Below are positions 24,601 through 39,500 of a DNA stretch of 64,000 nucleotides, in pieces (within the stretch, counting starts at the first letter, position 1; each line of letters opens with the position of its first letter). Source of the stretch: Struthio camelus. Its lineage: Eukaryota; Chordata; Aves; Struthioniformes; Struthionidae. Location: assembly GCF_040807025.1 (NCBI RefSeq), contig NC_090945.1, positions 76,849,088 to 76,913,087 of the forward strand, in the 5' to 3' direction. The notes beneath the pieces were generated by a model. That model ran no database searches and was not told the origin of the DNA. It saw nothing but the letters and a program-made list of their open reading frames with translations. The position numbers were made by a program, and so were the translations under genes.

Positions 24601-27600
24601 TTCCCAGCGAGGTTTTGCAGTCTTCATCGCTTCTTTCACATCTTTCAAAACCTAACTGAACAAAGCTCTGACCTCATCCTAGATGTGACCTCATAGCTGA
24701 CCCTATGAACAGGAGATTAGAGCAGATGACTTCCAGAGGTGCCTTTCAACTGGAATTATCCTATGATCTTGCCCAATTTGTTCTTCAGACTTCTTCAGAA
24801 ATACAGGCCTGCTATTCCTTATTGTCATAGCATCAGGTGTGGGTCAGGAGCCTGCTGTTTTAGACCCTGTGCAGTCACAGAAGTTACTCTCCCTTTGCAG
24901 TTCATCCTCACGTGACTGGAGATCAATCAGTAGGAAACACTGGAGTTAGAAGCTTGTGAGTTCAAGTCCCGCTTTCCCACTGGGCAGCTACAGAGCAGTG
25001 CTGCTTGTAAATGTTATTAGTCATATTAAGAGGGGCTGAGCTGCTGACTTGCTGTGTCTAGAAGCATTTCCCGTTGCCAGGACACTGCTGATGTGGCTGA
25101 ACTCCACCAGGAGTAATGTAGGAAATCCAGGTCACTGGAAAGGAGTTCTACATGTAAGCCTTTGGGGAAGGATAAGGGGCTTGTGTTGGGGCGTGCATGT
25201 AAATAGACTGTAACAAGAACACGACGTTTTAACTCAAGTGCAGCATAGATATCATGTTACACGTCGGAGGCTTTTTTGGTTTCTTGTGTTCTGGAAAGTT
25301 GTAAGAGGAAATTCTGGGATTCCAATGTATAATGGTGTGAGGGTGTCTGGGTTAGTTTTAGCTGGAACTGTCTAGATCTTCTCCTGTTAGTGAGCTGAGG
25401 CCTCCCCTAAGATGAACAAAAGGCTTTTAACTAAAAATAGGAAAGCTTTATTATTATATAATATTGTATTTATATAAATGTGAATGTATTTTAACTATTT
25501 TAAGTGGTTTCTTTGGGTATTACAGATATGAAAAAGCTTATAAATTATTTTCATCTTTCCCACTGTGTCCTTACAGGGAGGTTTCGGTTTCTGTGCTCGT
25601 TTTCAGCCAGCTTACTGGCTTTGAATGGTAGGAAAACAGTTTCCTTTAGTACTTCAGGAATTACTTTCCATCTCCCCAGGAGGCTGGCAGCCTCCTCCTT
25701 TTCCTTCTCAGAGACTGTTTAAGCAAGGAGCTGGGAACTCAGAGCTGTGTCCAGCTTGCTGCCTGTCCTTTTACCTGCTGTGTCCTGTATTCTTGGGAAG
25801 TGTATATCCCTTGACCTAGCTCAGTTGCTTTCCAGGGGAAGGAGAAATTCGCCTGCTCCTTCCAGAGAAGTCTATCTGAGCCTGTTGCTGCTTGAAGAAA
25901 ATATAACATGTAACTGAGAACGTACAGATAAAACAGACACTGTTTGTTTTGGAAGGGAAGCCAGTATTCCTTGCTGCTTCCTCTCAGGAGGCAGAAATAC
26001 TGAGTAACGATGGGAAGGATCACTAGTTCCCTGGCACCAGCTAACTAGCACCAGGCAGTGAGGGTGCAAACAAGGTGGCTGAGTTGATATACTAATATAC
26101 AGTTGATATACTAATATGTACTGTATTTGACTCCTTCTTGTCTGCTGGCTTGGGTAGCAATTCCTCCTAATAGGCTATCTCAACTTGCTAAACCAACAGG
26201 ATACTTTTTTTTTTTTTTTCCCTCTCTTCCCCCCCCCCCCCCCCCCCCCGATTAGTTTTGCCAGATTGAGTTGAATTAGCTCACTGGAGAATTGGGGGAA
26301 ATGCCCTAGCCATCCTAGTGGTAGTCAACTGTTGTCTCAGCCCATCTTGTCTGATTGCACCTTAAATAGTTATTGTGGAAGAGGTTTATTTTACTTGTGA
26401 TGTTAAGCAGAAGGTGCCACAGTTGTCTTGTTGCCTGTGTTCCTTTATTGCCTTTGTCTGCAATGTGGAGGGTAGGATTGGAAAGATACTTGCAAGATCA
26501 TTTTATTGCATTCCCCAGTGTGGGATCTATTTGTTCTCTTTCTTCTGCTGCTTAGATTGCAACTCCTTCAAGGCACAAACCTTTACTGTGAACGTCAAGG
26601 CCCTGAGGGTACCAATAGGCTTAAAGGCCCTGACCAGCCTCCACCCACACACCTTCTGCCCAGTGATTCAGGAGCTCCGTATAAGCTCAGGCCTGGGCCT
26701 TGCCTGAGCTACGTTGTAGGTACAGCCTTGTCTCCAGTGCTGTCTCTGGCCCCATCTCCTGGACTGGCTTCGGACCTACCTTGCAGGCGGCTTGTCTCCT
26801 GAAGAGACCTGTGTTGTAGCCATGTTTCCAGTCCTTTCTCTGGCCCTGTCTCCTGCTGGTCCTGACTGGACACCCTGCATGGACCCAATTCGTAACCTTA
26901 CCTTATCTGGGACTGCCAGTGGACCCTGCTATTGGCACACTGCTTTGCCTGCCCTATCCAGATTGTGTGGGACTGCACCCTGGTCCATGAGGGCACTGCC
27001 AGTGCTGTGGTCACCCTTGGTGCCCGGCTCCTCTTCTGTGGAGCAACCTTCCTCTTGCTGCTCCCTGAGTGAAGTGTTTGGCATGTTTGGGTGTTTTTAC
27101 AGTGCTAGAAATACAAGGAAGAAAAGTCTCTCATTAATGTAAGCTGCCAATTTTTTAAAAGCTGAGAATTTTTACATAGTTTTCTGGGGCTTTGAGCTAC
27201 TGTAAGCAACTGTTCTTCCCTAGATGTTCACTATCAATATTCTGCCACCCTTGAAGTTGATCGGAGCAGAACTTCTGGTCTGCTTTAATTAGCATTGATA
27301 GCTGAGTGATCTGTGTTGTATAACCTAGTTTTTCTTTAAGGAAAAGCTGTGGCAGGAAGGCATCTTCTTGCCTCCTTATTTGATAGTATAATGCAAATTA
27401 ATGTGTGCATGAGGCTAGAAATGGCAAGAGAAAAGAGGAATTAAAGATCACAGAAGTAGGAGGCAGATTTCAAAAGACTCTTGGAGTCACTCCTACCTCT
27501 TAGAGCGCCTCACTAACAGCAGCAGTTACATTCTTCCTCCCATGACAAGAAGGAAAGAGAAGGTAATTAAATGCAACAGAAGAAGGTTCAGACAATCAAA

Positions 27601-30600
27601 AACTTCTCAAAAGAACTGTGACTTTTAAAGACTGCGTTATCTCCACATTGGGAACAGAAAATATATGTTGTCAGTCAGGAAGCTGGCGAATGGAGAATCT
27701 GCATGCCGTTATAACCAGCGAGTGTGAAATTCCCTTCTCACAACAAAGTAATCAGTGAGTCATCCAGCTTTTCCGTATTACTCTGGTCTGTCTGTGTATT
27801 TGCCCCCTCAGTTAATAACAGTGCAAGATGTGTTTTGAGGGTAGCTTGGTTTTGGACAAAACCGTTCTTTGCAGCGGTTGTTTAACATTTAATTGTGTAT
27901 GTGTGTTAGGGACTTGAGGGAGCCTTGGATCTTGAACGGCTTGTCTGCCTTTGTATTTTAAATGAACACAGCAAGTCTAATTTTTTTTTTTTTTTTAAAG
28001 GTCTGGTTGGCTCAGTCTTTTCCATCCTGCAGTTTTTCTCCTCTCCGCTCACCGGTGCTGTGTCAGACTGCTTGGGGAGAAGGCCTGTTATCTTGATGAC
28101 AGTGGTATGTCTCATGCCGATTTTAGTCACACCATCTCAATATGCAGTTGAAGGCACTGTGGCTTTGTCATTAGCAAAAAGGACTGGGAAATTTAGAGTT
28201 CTAGGTTTGATGGTTATTAGCTTTTTCTTGACAAGTCACTTGACTACACTTCCAATTCTGAGTGCCTAAACTTAGGTCTCCAGATCCGTAATTGTACTTT
28301 AAAGGCACCAAAATACCTGTCTGTTTCTGAGATTTTTTTCCAAAAGCCCTTACCTCTGTGTACAGGAGTCAATCTTCAGACGCACCGTTTGCAAACGTTA
28401 AACTTAATTCCTGTATATTTTAGTTCCCCAAGTGACTAATGAGGACTGATCACTTCATGACATATTTTACAGAGCCTGGAGAGTGTTGGTGAGAAGGTGC
28501 TATACAGCAGTGCAAGATGTATTTATTATGAAACTGAACGTTCTCCAAGCAGTTTGGTCTGTTGCTAGTCAGAATATCGAGTTCTAGAAGCAGCGTGGAG
28601 CGAGTATCAACATACATGGTGGATCTTGGCAACAAATGAAATAGAAATCACTCTATCCTGTATAGTTGTTGAGAATGAATTAAATAAGGATGTGTGCTTA
28701 TAATTTATTATGAAATTAAAGGGCTGGAACTGTGAATTCTTCATATTTTGAATTTAAAATTTTCTTCACGTTGGGAACAAATGGAGCAGGATATACAAAA
28801 GTGTTCTAGTGCCCAGGACTGTTTTAGCTCCTTTTCAACTATAGATATCCGTTGCTATTCTAACCGTACTTAGAATAGCCTCGTATTTATAGGAATTTTT
28901 CAGGGATGCATTTCTATGGATTTATTTCTATTTCTTTTGTATCACTGTCCCATACATGGTGGAGCACCAGTAAAAGTATCTTCTGTTGCATGGCTTTTGG
29001 AGTAGCTGCTGAAAAAGCAAAAACAAACAAACAAAACCCCAATGACCTCCCTTCCGAATGTTTAGCTGGGAAATGTGCAAAAATAAGATCAATTTTGCTG
29101 TCCTTTATAAAAACCTTTTCTTGCTTCTGCAGATGGGTTTAATAGCATCGTATGCACTGTGGGCTGCCTCTAGGACTTTCGGCATTTTTCTTCTCTCCAG
29201 GATCATAGGTGGAATAAGCAAAGGGAATGTCAGCCTTTCCACAGCTATAATTGCTGATTTGCACTCTCCGAAGGCACGGAGCAAGGGCATGGTGAGTTAC
29301 GCGTGTGGGATGTGTTTGGGATTACTGGCCAACTTTTAATTGATTTCAGGTGCTCAAAAAAGTCTTCCCTCAGATGGGTTTTCACTGATCAAGTAAAAAT
29401 ATGAGTTTATATAGTACCTTGCTTCTGAAAAGATGCTAGATAGTTTTGCTTGTCAGCTCTCAGACCTCATTTGCCAATGACTTTTACCTACAAGCAAAAT
29501 GCAAATGCCCTAGAGGTAGAAAAACTAACTGTTATAACTGTTATTCCTGCTGATTATTGTGTTGCTGATGGTAACAGCTGAGGAAACTGAAAGATCTTTT
29601 ATCTCAGAGTGGCCCAATTTTGAAAGCTGGCACCCTGTTATAGGACCTTCCCTTTTTTCTCATCTTCCCAATCTGTGTAAATGCAGCAGCTCTGTAATGT
29701 CCCTTCTGCCATCCTAGGATGCTGAGTTGGTTTCAGGGTCTGAGCTCAGCGGGTGAACGATGTGGCATTTGGCTGACTGGATAGTGAGCAGTGCAAGCGT
29801 CTGCCCCTTCCTCCTCCGAAAGGCAGTGGACCAGATGGAAGCATCCTGCAGGCTGAACTTTACCTGTTGGTTGCTAGTTTGATCTTTTATCCTACAAAAC
29901 CTCTGAGGCCCAAACTTCTCCTACCAGACTGTTATAAACCACTATGTGGACTGCTCCCAGGGAAGGGAAAACTTTAGATTTCACAGTATAAGGAATTTTT
30001 CAGAAGTAATGACTTTTCAAAGCAATTCATTATTATTATTTCCAAGTAATTTATTGTAGCCCTGGTGAGCCAAAATATATTTTTATTTATGGATAGGCGT
30101 AGCTGTTCAGCATTAGTGAATAAAATTGAGCAGGGCCTATTTTTAGGGCTTGAGAGCAAGTAGCTTGGTACAGCATGGCTGGCATTCATATGGCTAAACT
30201 CTTTCTTCACTTCATTTCCCTTCTTGCAAAGCAAAGTGGGTACGTCCATTCTGCTTTCTGGGAAGAGTCCTCATTGATGCTGTTCCCATGCTGTACTGAG
30301 GCATTACTTTGGAGAGAGCTAATTGGGGCAGGTTGGAACAGGGCTGGAGACCATGGGGTGAGCATGCCCTGGCCTTGTTTAGTTTAATACTGTAGGTTTA
30401 GTAAAATAGACTCTGGGAAGCGGGATGATAATGCCCTGGGATGGCACATGTTTGGGTCCTGCATGCGTGAATATACATCTCTGAATATCTCTTAAAGAAA
30501 ATGAGCCAGATCCTGCCAGGAAATACAAATTGTTTTAGAACTGAGCTACCTGAACAAACTGATGTCTAAAACTGCCTGTCAATGTTCATTGTATCACTGC

Positions 30601-33545
30601 AGGCAATGATTGGTGTTGCTTTCTCCCTTGGTTTTACCCTGGGTCCCATGATTGGCGCTTACCTCGCAATGGAGGCAGAGAAAGGAGAAGTCTTCTTCCT
30701 TCGTTCAGCATTGTTAGCACTCATGTTTGCTGTGGCAGATTTACTTTTCATCTTCTTCCTGCTTCCGGAGACACTCCCCAAAGAAAAACGGGTAAATGAG
30801 TCAGTCTTTAGATCTGTGTTTCTTGCAGGCAGAGCCAGGATTTAAGAAATGTTGAAATGCTGGAAGAAACGTGGAAGGGCCGGAGCCAATATCCCAGGAA
30901 TTTAGCTTATTCCTGGGACCAGGTTTTAATACTCTATAAGCTGGTGGCAACAAAGCACAGTGGTTGTATGACAGTCCTACCTCCTAGCCCAGTGTAACAT
31001 AAGAAATGTGAATAGCTAACACAACTGCTTAATTGCTATTTTTGGTGTGCTGAGTTTAAATTTCTCAAAAACTAGTGAGACCCTGGGATGGAGAAGGTGA
31101 ATTTTGAACTATGATCACAATGAGTCCCTGGGGAGGAGTTTCAGCCAATCCTAAAAGTGCATGCATCAGGGAGCATGGATTTTCTTTCAATCGGCCAGAA
31201 TACATTAGAAATTTTCGTAAGTATTGTCTTATCTTTGCTTGACTATTTTGAACACTAATGTAGCAAATGACTCCAATCTCCAAGCTGTGCTGTCTTCCAC
31301 ACGTACAAAATATCTACTTCTGCTAAAATGCAGTGACTTTTTAGATTTGAAGGAAAAACATTCACTAGCACTGTGATTTTAATATTATATGATCGGACAC
31401 TGTCCGAGAGATATCTGAGGAAGTCTGTTGGAAGTCTCCTTTGTAGCGTGGGAAAGACTAAATTCAGTCCTAGGTATCTAGCTGAAACACTGTTAACCTG
31501 AGGCTTTTAGATGGGCTGGGTGTTTCCTATCGTCCCTTGTTTCTAAGCAGCGTTCAGCCATAGAAGCGTGGTTGGTCTCTGGACGGCGAAACCCATAGGA
31601 CACTGAATTCAGGAAGCTTTTTTGTCTGTGGTGCACCTGCCCAGGCAAAACTCTAGACCTGCCCTGAGTCTTTCCCAGCAGCATATCTCATGTGACATTG
31701 GTTGTTTGTTTGCTTATTTTCCCAAGCACTACAGTTACTTTTACAGCTTTTTTCATTCATCATTTCTTCCTTTTTCCTATTTGGCTGTTTTTAAACAATC
31801 CAAATAAAGCAAAATCTCGTTCTTGGTTAGAGCTGCTTCACTCTGCGGTGGTGACAACCTGTTGGTGTAAGGAGGTACCGTAGAGTGAATATGTATTCTA
31901 AAAGCAATTCCATCTTTGCTGTACAGGCAGTAGAGAGATAAAAGAGAGCTTCAGGAGCTTTGAGGACTGTACAATGAACTCTTGAGAGTTCTGCTGATAA
32001 ATTAGTCCTTGTTACTCTCAATATGATTGAGTTTTGATAAGACAATGAATACTCTGTCCCTGCTTTCTTGCGCTCTGTCTCTGTGTAACAGTAGGTATTG
32101 TATGGGGTGGATTTATGACTTCCAAAGTCATGCAGCCAGGTCCCAGTCATGCAAAATTGACACAGAGTGTTTAACTGCTGATGAGATAGTGGCTTTTCTG
32201 GCCTCAGAGCTTCCTCTAATTGATATCAGGGTTTAGTGCTATCAACCTGCATCTGTGTAGTGGCCCCATGTGATTTATTTGCTCTAAGGCATTTGCAATT
32301 GGCTGCTAGGCTGCTTTGCTCTTTTCTTGGGTGCTTCCTCCCAGTTTCTGAGCGGGCAGGGAGCAGTTTTCTAGATGCCCAGACGACAGGGGAAAGGCAG
32401 ATATGTTGGCTGCCTTTCTGGAGCTTGGCTGGGCTAAGCTGGAGCAAGTGTTCCTGGAGAAGGAACGGAGACGGTAGAAAGACAAAGCTGTAAAAAGAGG
32501 GCAAATGGTAATGATAACCGGTAGAAGGATGTGCCAATGGAATCGGACATCTGTTTCCCTGAAATGTGCTGTGTTCTCATGGTATCCTGTTTCTCCATCA
32601 CTCATCTTTCCATAGTGGGGAAGAGAAGCATTTCACATTCCCTTATGTTGGAATTAACTTGTAGAAAGGGGAAGGTGAAGGGGGACAGGAGGAGCAGGGC
32701 TGAGGTTTCATCTAAAGAGAACAGAGTTCTTTGCTATTCTTCTTCCCCTTTTTTTTTTTAATAATTCCCAAAGTTTCTCAGGTGGAGAGTTACTGGAGCT
32801 CTGTACCTTTCCGCTGTTGGAGATACTGGTCTTACGTGTGAGAGGGCTGAAACAGCCCTTCGGGAGAAGGGAGGAACAGAAATGTCTCCAGAAGAATCTG
32901 TCTCCTTTAAGGGTTTTTGAGTCTCTGTCTATTTTGAGCTAAGCTAGTCATAGGCAAGGCTGCCTTGCTGGAAAGGAGGGTCTTACGACGAGATTTTTGG
33001 TGTCTTACCGAGACTGTGTGTAGGGGTATGCAGCATCATTAGCAAACTCATGGGAAAACAGGGCTTTTCTTCTGTGCACACTAAATAGTGTATGATTTGG
33101 TGGCTAAGGCAATAGACGGGAGCTTGGAAGGCCCAGGCTGCATTCTCATTTGAACCAAAGCTGTGACTTCATAACATGTTACTTAGTCTCTGAGCGTCAG
33201 AGTGAAATACAGTAAATGGTATTTGAAGTTACTGTGAGGATACGTCTGATGTTTGAGGTGCGTGAAGTGATCGTGAAGTAAAATTGAGCAACTTTGAATA
33301 ATAAGTCAGAAGTATAGAGATTAAATACAGGTTGGAGACTGCAGGTTCAGAATCTGCAAAGCAGACCCCATACGGTTGGTGACATTCACGGAAACTGACC
33401 ATGCAACTTTGTTATTTGGGAATATTGAAATGTGTCAGTCAGTTTAGAAACAGAGTTAGCACTCAGCGTATGAAGTTGTTTCTCGACCACTGTTTCTGGG
33501 GCAAAGATAGCAGTAGAAGATATTATTTATAGATATAGATATATA

Positions 33546-33578
<33 letters not shown>

Positions 33579-36500
33579 GAAGAATTCTCCAGACAAAACT
33601 AAAATCAGCCTTGTAGCACAAAGCAGCTTGGCACCTTGTCTGACGTGGATAATAATTCAAAACAGTTGCAGACTAAATAACTTTATTACTGTTATTACTG
33701 GTAAAACTTTCTTGAAGGGACTTGCTTATTGTCAGGTTCCTCACGCTGCAGTGCAAACACCGTCGTGCCAACAAGTGCAGGAACTGAGGATTGCTACAAG
33801 TCAGCTTCAGGAAATCCTTTTACAGACCTCTTTAAAAGCATGAGGAAACTTCTTGGGAGTGCCTCTTTACCCTTTGCAATACCCTTATGGAGCAGAAGAG
33901 GGAATAATTCCCCGCCATATCTGTTTGATCTGTGTGGATCAGCAGCTGTAGGACACCATACAGAAACAGCATGGCATATTTAACTGATTACTGTTGTGGG
34001 CTAATGGGCTCCAGGGTTTTACTGTTGTATGCTCAGAGCAAGATGGGGGTTGTGCTAATATCACTGTAAAGTTAGCTTTGTTTCCACTGCTTCTGAAACC
34101 CGGTCTGTACGAGTGCTCAGGCCGTGCACTAAAGACCAAGTTCCACTGATAATTTGACTTTATAATCTCTGCCCTAAAAGGGGGGATAGCTCCCTCCCTT
34201 CTTCCTGGCCTCCCTTCCTCCCTCCCTCCCTTCCGAAATGGGATGAGAGAGAAGTTCATCAGATAAATCTGTGCAGCACTTTGAAGATGTGAAATGCTGA
34301 GGATGATTATTCAGGATTCTTAAGTCTGTTTTATCTCTTTCTGTGATTGTCATGTGAAGTGACAGCCTAAACTCTCCTACTTTAAAAGGAATTGTTTCCT
34401 TAAGACATTAGACACTGTTTATTCTTTAATATTTTCTTTAGTTTTCCACACCTAGGACTAAAAAATAAGCAAATTTAAAAAAAATAAATAAATTCAGTAT
34501 AGATGAAAGAATAAGCATCTCCTGAGCACTGTTTTGCTGAGGAGCAGGGAGGCTGTCACTAGCAGCGTAACTTAAGCTGAGATGCAAGAAACAGAAGGAC
34601 CAGAAGTGCTACAAAATACATTTTGCCCTTTAAAAAGCCACACACTGTGAAGCTGAGCAGAATTTCTCCAAAAACGGTATTTTCCTTTGCTTCTCCAGGA
34701 GGTGTCACTGGCTGGCTAAAAGAACCATAAGGATCAAAACAGACTGTTGCTTGATATGCCGTAGATAGCGTTCTCAGACCTGTGACACAAGCAAATCCTC
34801 AGCTTCCCATGACATTGTAGGCAGATGTGTCATTATTTACCCAATAAATATTTTTCAGACACGAGGGATGATGCGTAAAGTTAACCAAATAAAGCACCTT
34901 CAATCTATTTCTATGAAAAATGAACCTCCTCCCCTTTTTAAGACAGTTTTAATTACAGGGAAGAACCTGTTTTCTGTCCTCAGTGAAAGCTGCTAGTAAT
35001 GTTCTACCTTATGGAGCCAGTTCTGTATTCAGAAGGTCTGAGATATTACTGGGGGTCATTGAGACCCCAGTATTAGTTCTGTTGTGTCATCTCAGCTAAT
35101 TTGTTTAGGTATAGGAACTCTTTTGACTCTTACTGTCAATTCCATGCAGTAGTTATTACATCAGCTTTGAAGCAAACATCTTTCTTTGTCTGATTAGGTC
35201 TCCTCTGTGACGTCCGGATTTCAGGTGGCAGTTGACTTGCTCAGTCCTTTGGCTTTATTTCAGTTCTCTGCAGTCAGCCGAGGAAGGGATTCCCCTTCAG
35301 AGAAGAGTAAGTGTTAGCTGGCCTTTTGTGTTACGTGGTATGTCTTTCTTGTATATGGGGGTGGTTTCTAAGTGAAGTCTTTACTCTGACCGTTTCAGAA
35401 GTGGCGCCCTGTTCACTTTTTTTAAACCTACATTATTTACTTATGCACGGGGAACTGCAAGTTCCCTTGAGCACTGGCCCTGTTATTCCCAAAAGAAGGT
35501 TTCCGAGACTAGTGCTTTGAGGATTTCTGACATGCTACTTCCTGTCTAACACGCTTTTTCTTCAGGCAGTGGCTGCAGTATGGAGTAGGCTGCAGTGAGT
35601 GAAGTGATCTGGAAAGACAGATCAAGGCATGAGAAAGGGAGATGTGAGTTTGCCAGTCCAAGCTACAAGCTAGGAAATTTCAGATGGGAATGTTATTTCT
35701 CGCTTCAGAATTTGGAGAGGTGGGATTTGAGCTGGGTATTTCTCTGTGTGAAATTATTTAAGCCACAGAAAGTAAATCAGTGTTTGCCAGGCACTTTAGC
35801 TAATCATTTAGTTCTCCTTACTGTTGCATCAGGGGAAAGGACTAATATTTGCCGCTTAGGATAAAACCTGTTAAGCACTGCTTTGGCAGAAAACCAAGCA
35901 AAGTAATCTGTCAGAGACCATAGGCTCTGTGCAGTATAGTCCTGAAAGGGACATTCCAAGGCATTAAATGGAATACCGGTATTCATTTTAAATACATATA
36001 CATGTATCCTGAGATTGGTGGGGGTGTGAGTGTGAGGCAGAGGGGCTAGATTGGATCTATGGGAGTAGGGTGTCACAGGGAGAAAGTTCAGTCTTTTTGG
36101 GCCTCCTCTTGTCGTAAGAAGGGAGCTATTGGGCAGAATCTATTTTGTGATGTGTCTTGTCTGGTTATTTAAAATGAGCATCTGAAATAAGACCTTTTTC
36201 CTACATTATATATATATTGTTTTCTTTGCTATTGTATTTTTAATGATGCTTGGAAAATAACACTTTTTTTTTTTTTTATAGACCTTCAGAATCTCAAAAT
36301 CCTGGGCCTGGCTTATTTCATCTACCTCTTCCTGTTTTCCGGCCTGGAGTATACATTGAGTTTTCTTACTCACCAGAGATTCCAATTCAGCAGGTATAGT
36401 GTGCTTAGAAGACAAATGTTGCATACTTTTTTAGGATATTTTCCAAAAGATTAATTTAAGGCCTCTTCATTTATTTTCAAGAACAGCTTTAAGAGGAGAG

Positions 36501-39500
36501 TAATACTCAGTTAAAAAACACTGAGAAAGCATCTACTGTATTCAATTTTAGATGGGCTTTTAAGGAAGAATTTAAGAAAAAATATGCACACTTTTTATCA
36601 CAGAAGGAAATACTCGTTGAACATACAGCTTCTAGTACCTAGAGAAAATCAGTACACAAAAATTAAGGCACCTGAAATGAAATATGCATACCTGGGCTAA
36701 TAGGTACTGATTATCATAATAGTACTGATTATCATAAAGCCTTTTCTCTTCTTCCCTAAGAAGAGTACAGCAGTATCAGAACAAATCTTGAAACTCAAAA
36801 AAGGCAAGGGATGGTGTACAGTCATTACATCATACAGTTTCATTTCCTTTAACCAAACACTAGAGAAGTAGAACAGAATTCACTGAAAACAGCTGAGCTT
36901 GAGGTGTTTTTCCTGCCAGCTCATAGGCAGATTTCCAGCTGGGAACATGATCTTGCAGCTTGATTCCTTATGTGTATCCTTTCCTTTGAGTAATTTTCAG
37001 GATTTTGTCTCATCTCTCCCTGTCTTTCATTATAGGGAGTTAAGCCATTATAGCGGCTTAACTAATTTGTGTGCATCAGGGAAACGTCTTCCATTGTATT
37101 AAGCCTGCCTCTCTACAGTTCTTCCAGGATAGCCATGCAGTGAGACATACAGCTTTATGCCACAGTATAGGCTTTGTGACAAACAGACTAGTTATGGAGG
37201 TGAGAAGTTTTAGTTGAGAATATCCACGTAGTTTGGTAGTTAATAAGCGAAGGGGAGACTTGAAGAAATATTGAAGGATGCAGGGAGTGACAGTGCTGGC
37301 TTCCCAGCACACACATCATCACCGGCCTGCCAGGGCCACAGCCCAAGCTGTGCCTTGGTGACCTTGATCAGGCTCTGCATGAGTGGTGGCAATTTTTTTT
37401 TTTTACATTCTCTTTTTTTTTTGGTACTGCAAAACACTTGTTCCTTGGAAGCCAACAACTGCTGTGCTTACGGCACCGACTTGCCACAGCACAGGATAGC
37501 GTGTTGGTTCTTTGTGGGCTGCCCTAGAAACAGCTAAATACACAGTAGCAGTCTACAGATGAAGAATTCTTTGCAGTATTTGCTAGCACCCCTCCTGTTA
37601 TCGCAAAGAAAGATACCACAGGTTTATCTTCTGGCTGTTTGCCTGCCACAGAAACTAATGTGAGCATATATTAAGAATTTTGTACTGCTTGTGTGAATAT
37701 CTGAAAGCATTTTATCTTTGTTCAGGAAACAATCTAAACTGGACCTGTATATCCCAGGGTGGAATGCTTTGTGCATGACTCTCTGTAATTTGTGCTTTTG
37801 CCTCCCTTCTAGTATGCAGCAGGGCAAGATGTTTTTCTTTATTGGAATAACAATGGCTGTGATCCAGGGAGGCTATGCTCGCCGAATCAAGCCAGGAAAT
37901 GAAATCAGAGCTGTAAAAAGGGTAAAAAAATAAAAATAAAATAAAATAAAAAATTACATTCTTCCTTTCCTTCTCCCACAAATCTGGCATGTTAATTTTC
38001 AGTCCAGTGAGCAATGAAAGGTGCTTGGAGGCTACGGCTGTACTTGTCAAATCAAAGTACGCTTCTATCGCATTTCGTTCCTCTAGCTAAATGGCTTCTC
38101 TAAACCCTGGTTGATGAACAACATGTCACTTAGTAATGTAACCAAACTTCTGAACATGAGAGCCGTTTCCCCTCTATCAGCTAAGATATTATCGAAACTC
38201 AAAGTTCTTCCTAAGATATCTATGCTGCAGGGAATAAGAACTAAGTGTCTGTGCAAGTAAAGGGCATAAAATGCTATGAAGATTCTGTTTTTGTTTTAAT
38301 GACTTCTCTTGCAATACAGACATTGAAACTATTAAAACTGCTACAGAGCCTATCCCTTTCTGGAAAATTATTTTCAGGGACATCATCAGTGTGGCAATGT
38401 GTGCTTGACAGGCTTTCCCTAGACCGTGTGTCGGTGGTGGGCAGGAGGAAACACAATTCTTTCTCTAATCTTTGTGATCTCCAGTGGTACATGAAACAAT
38501 AGCATGTACCAACATTCAGACAGAGGTTTCACCGACAAAAGTGTGCGTTTCTTTCTCTTGCTTGCTTCTTCATAGAGATGATGATACTGCACAGAGATGA
38601 CAGGGAACAGTTCCCTGCAGCTCATAAAAGCTCTGGGACGAGGAGATATGTTTGTCATATACGTTTGTATGTAGAACTAAAGAAAGTAGGTTTCCAGTGT
38701 TTCTGAACTTTTGTTGGCTGCTCAGTGATATAGGGATGCTTGGACTGTTAAAGCCATTATGAATTTATTGCACGTAATTTTCAGGCCAGTATGATTTCAA
38801 CACATGACAGAGTAGAAAGATTAACAAGCTCCACTGCATCTCGGTGATTTGACTCAGCTTTTCTTAATAGTTACTTCTGCTGGTGAAACCATATCCACCC
38901 TGCTCCCTGGCAGGCGAAAGTTAATGATTTCCCCTGCTGTGTCATGTACTGAGCATTATTGTATGAATGAAAACAGATACGTGACTCCACTGCTGTGTTG
39001 GTGCTGCTCTATCCTCTGCATTGACTTCCTCCGCTTTCTCTGCCTGCTTGCTATGGTTGCTGTCACTACACCACAGTTTATGCAAACTGTGGCTCCCCCC
39101 ACTAGCTTTTATACTCCTTCCTCTTCCATGCGCAGAGAAGTGTAGCTGCCTCAAAACCCTCATTTAGTTTGGCTGGTCTGGGCCAATCGCTCCTCATAAA
39201 CACCCGCGTGCACAGTGCAGAAACCTGCTGGCCCTGGGGCGCTCTTTATGTGAATGTGTGTGGCTTGAGTGGCTTTTGTGGGAGTTTGTCCTTTTGTTGT
39301 AGCTACTCTGGCAGCTTATTTATGAATTGGGATCATATTGTAAGCGTGGCCTCCCTTTAGCACAGTGATTACAGTAGTTCATTTGTAACTGAGTTTTCAA
39401 AGTGAGACCATTGCAGGGAGTGGAATTAAAAACTCTTTGTGAAATGCAGTGCTCTGTCTTTCCTGTGAAAGCTGTATGCGCGAGGGAGAGATCACAGGGC

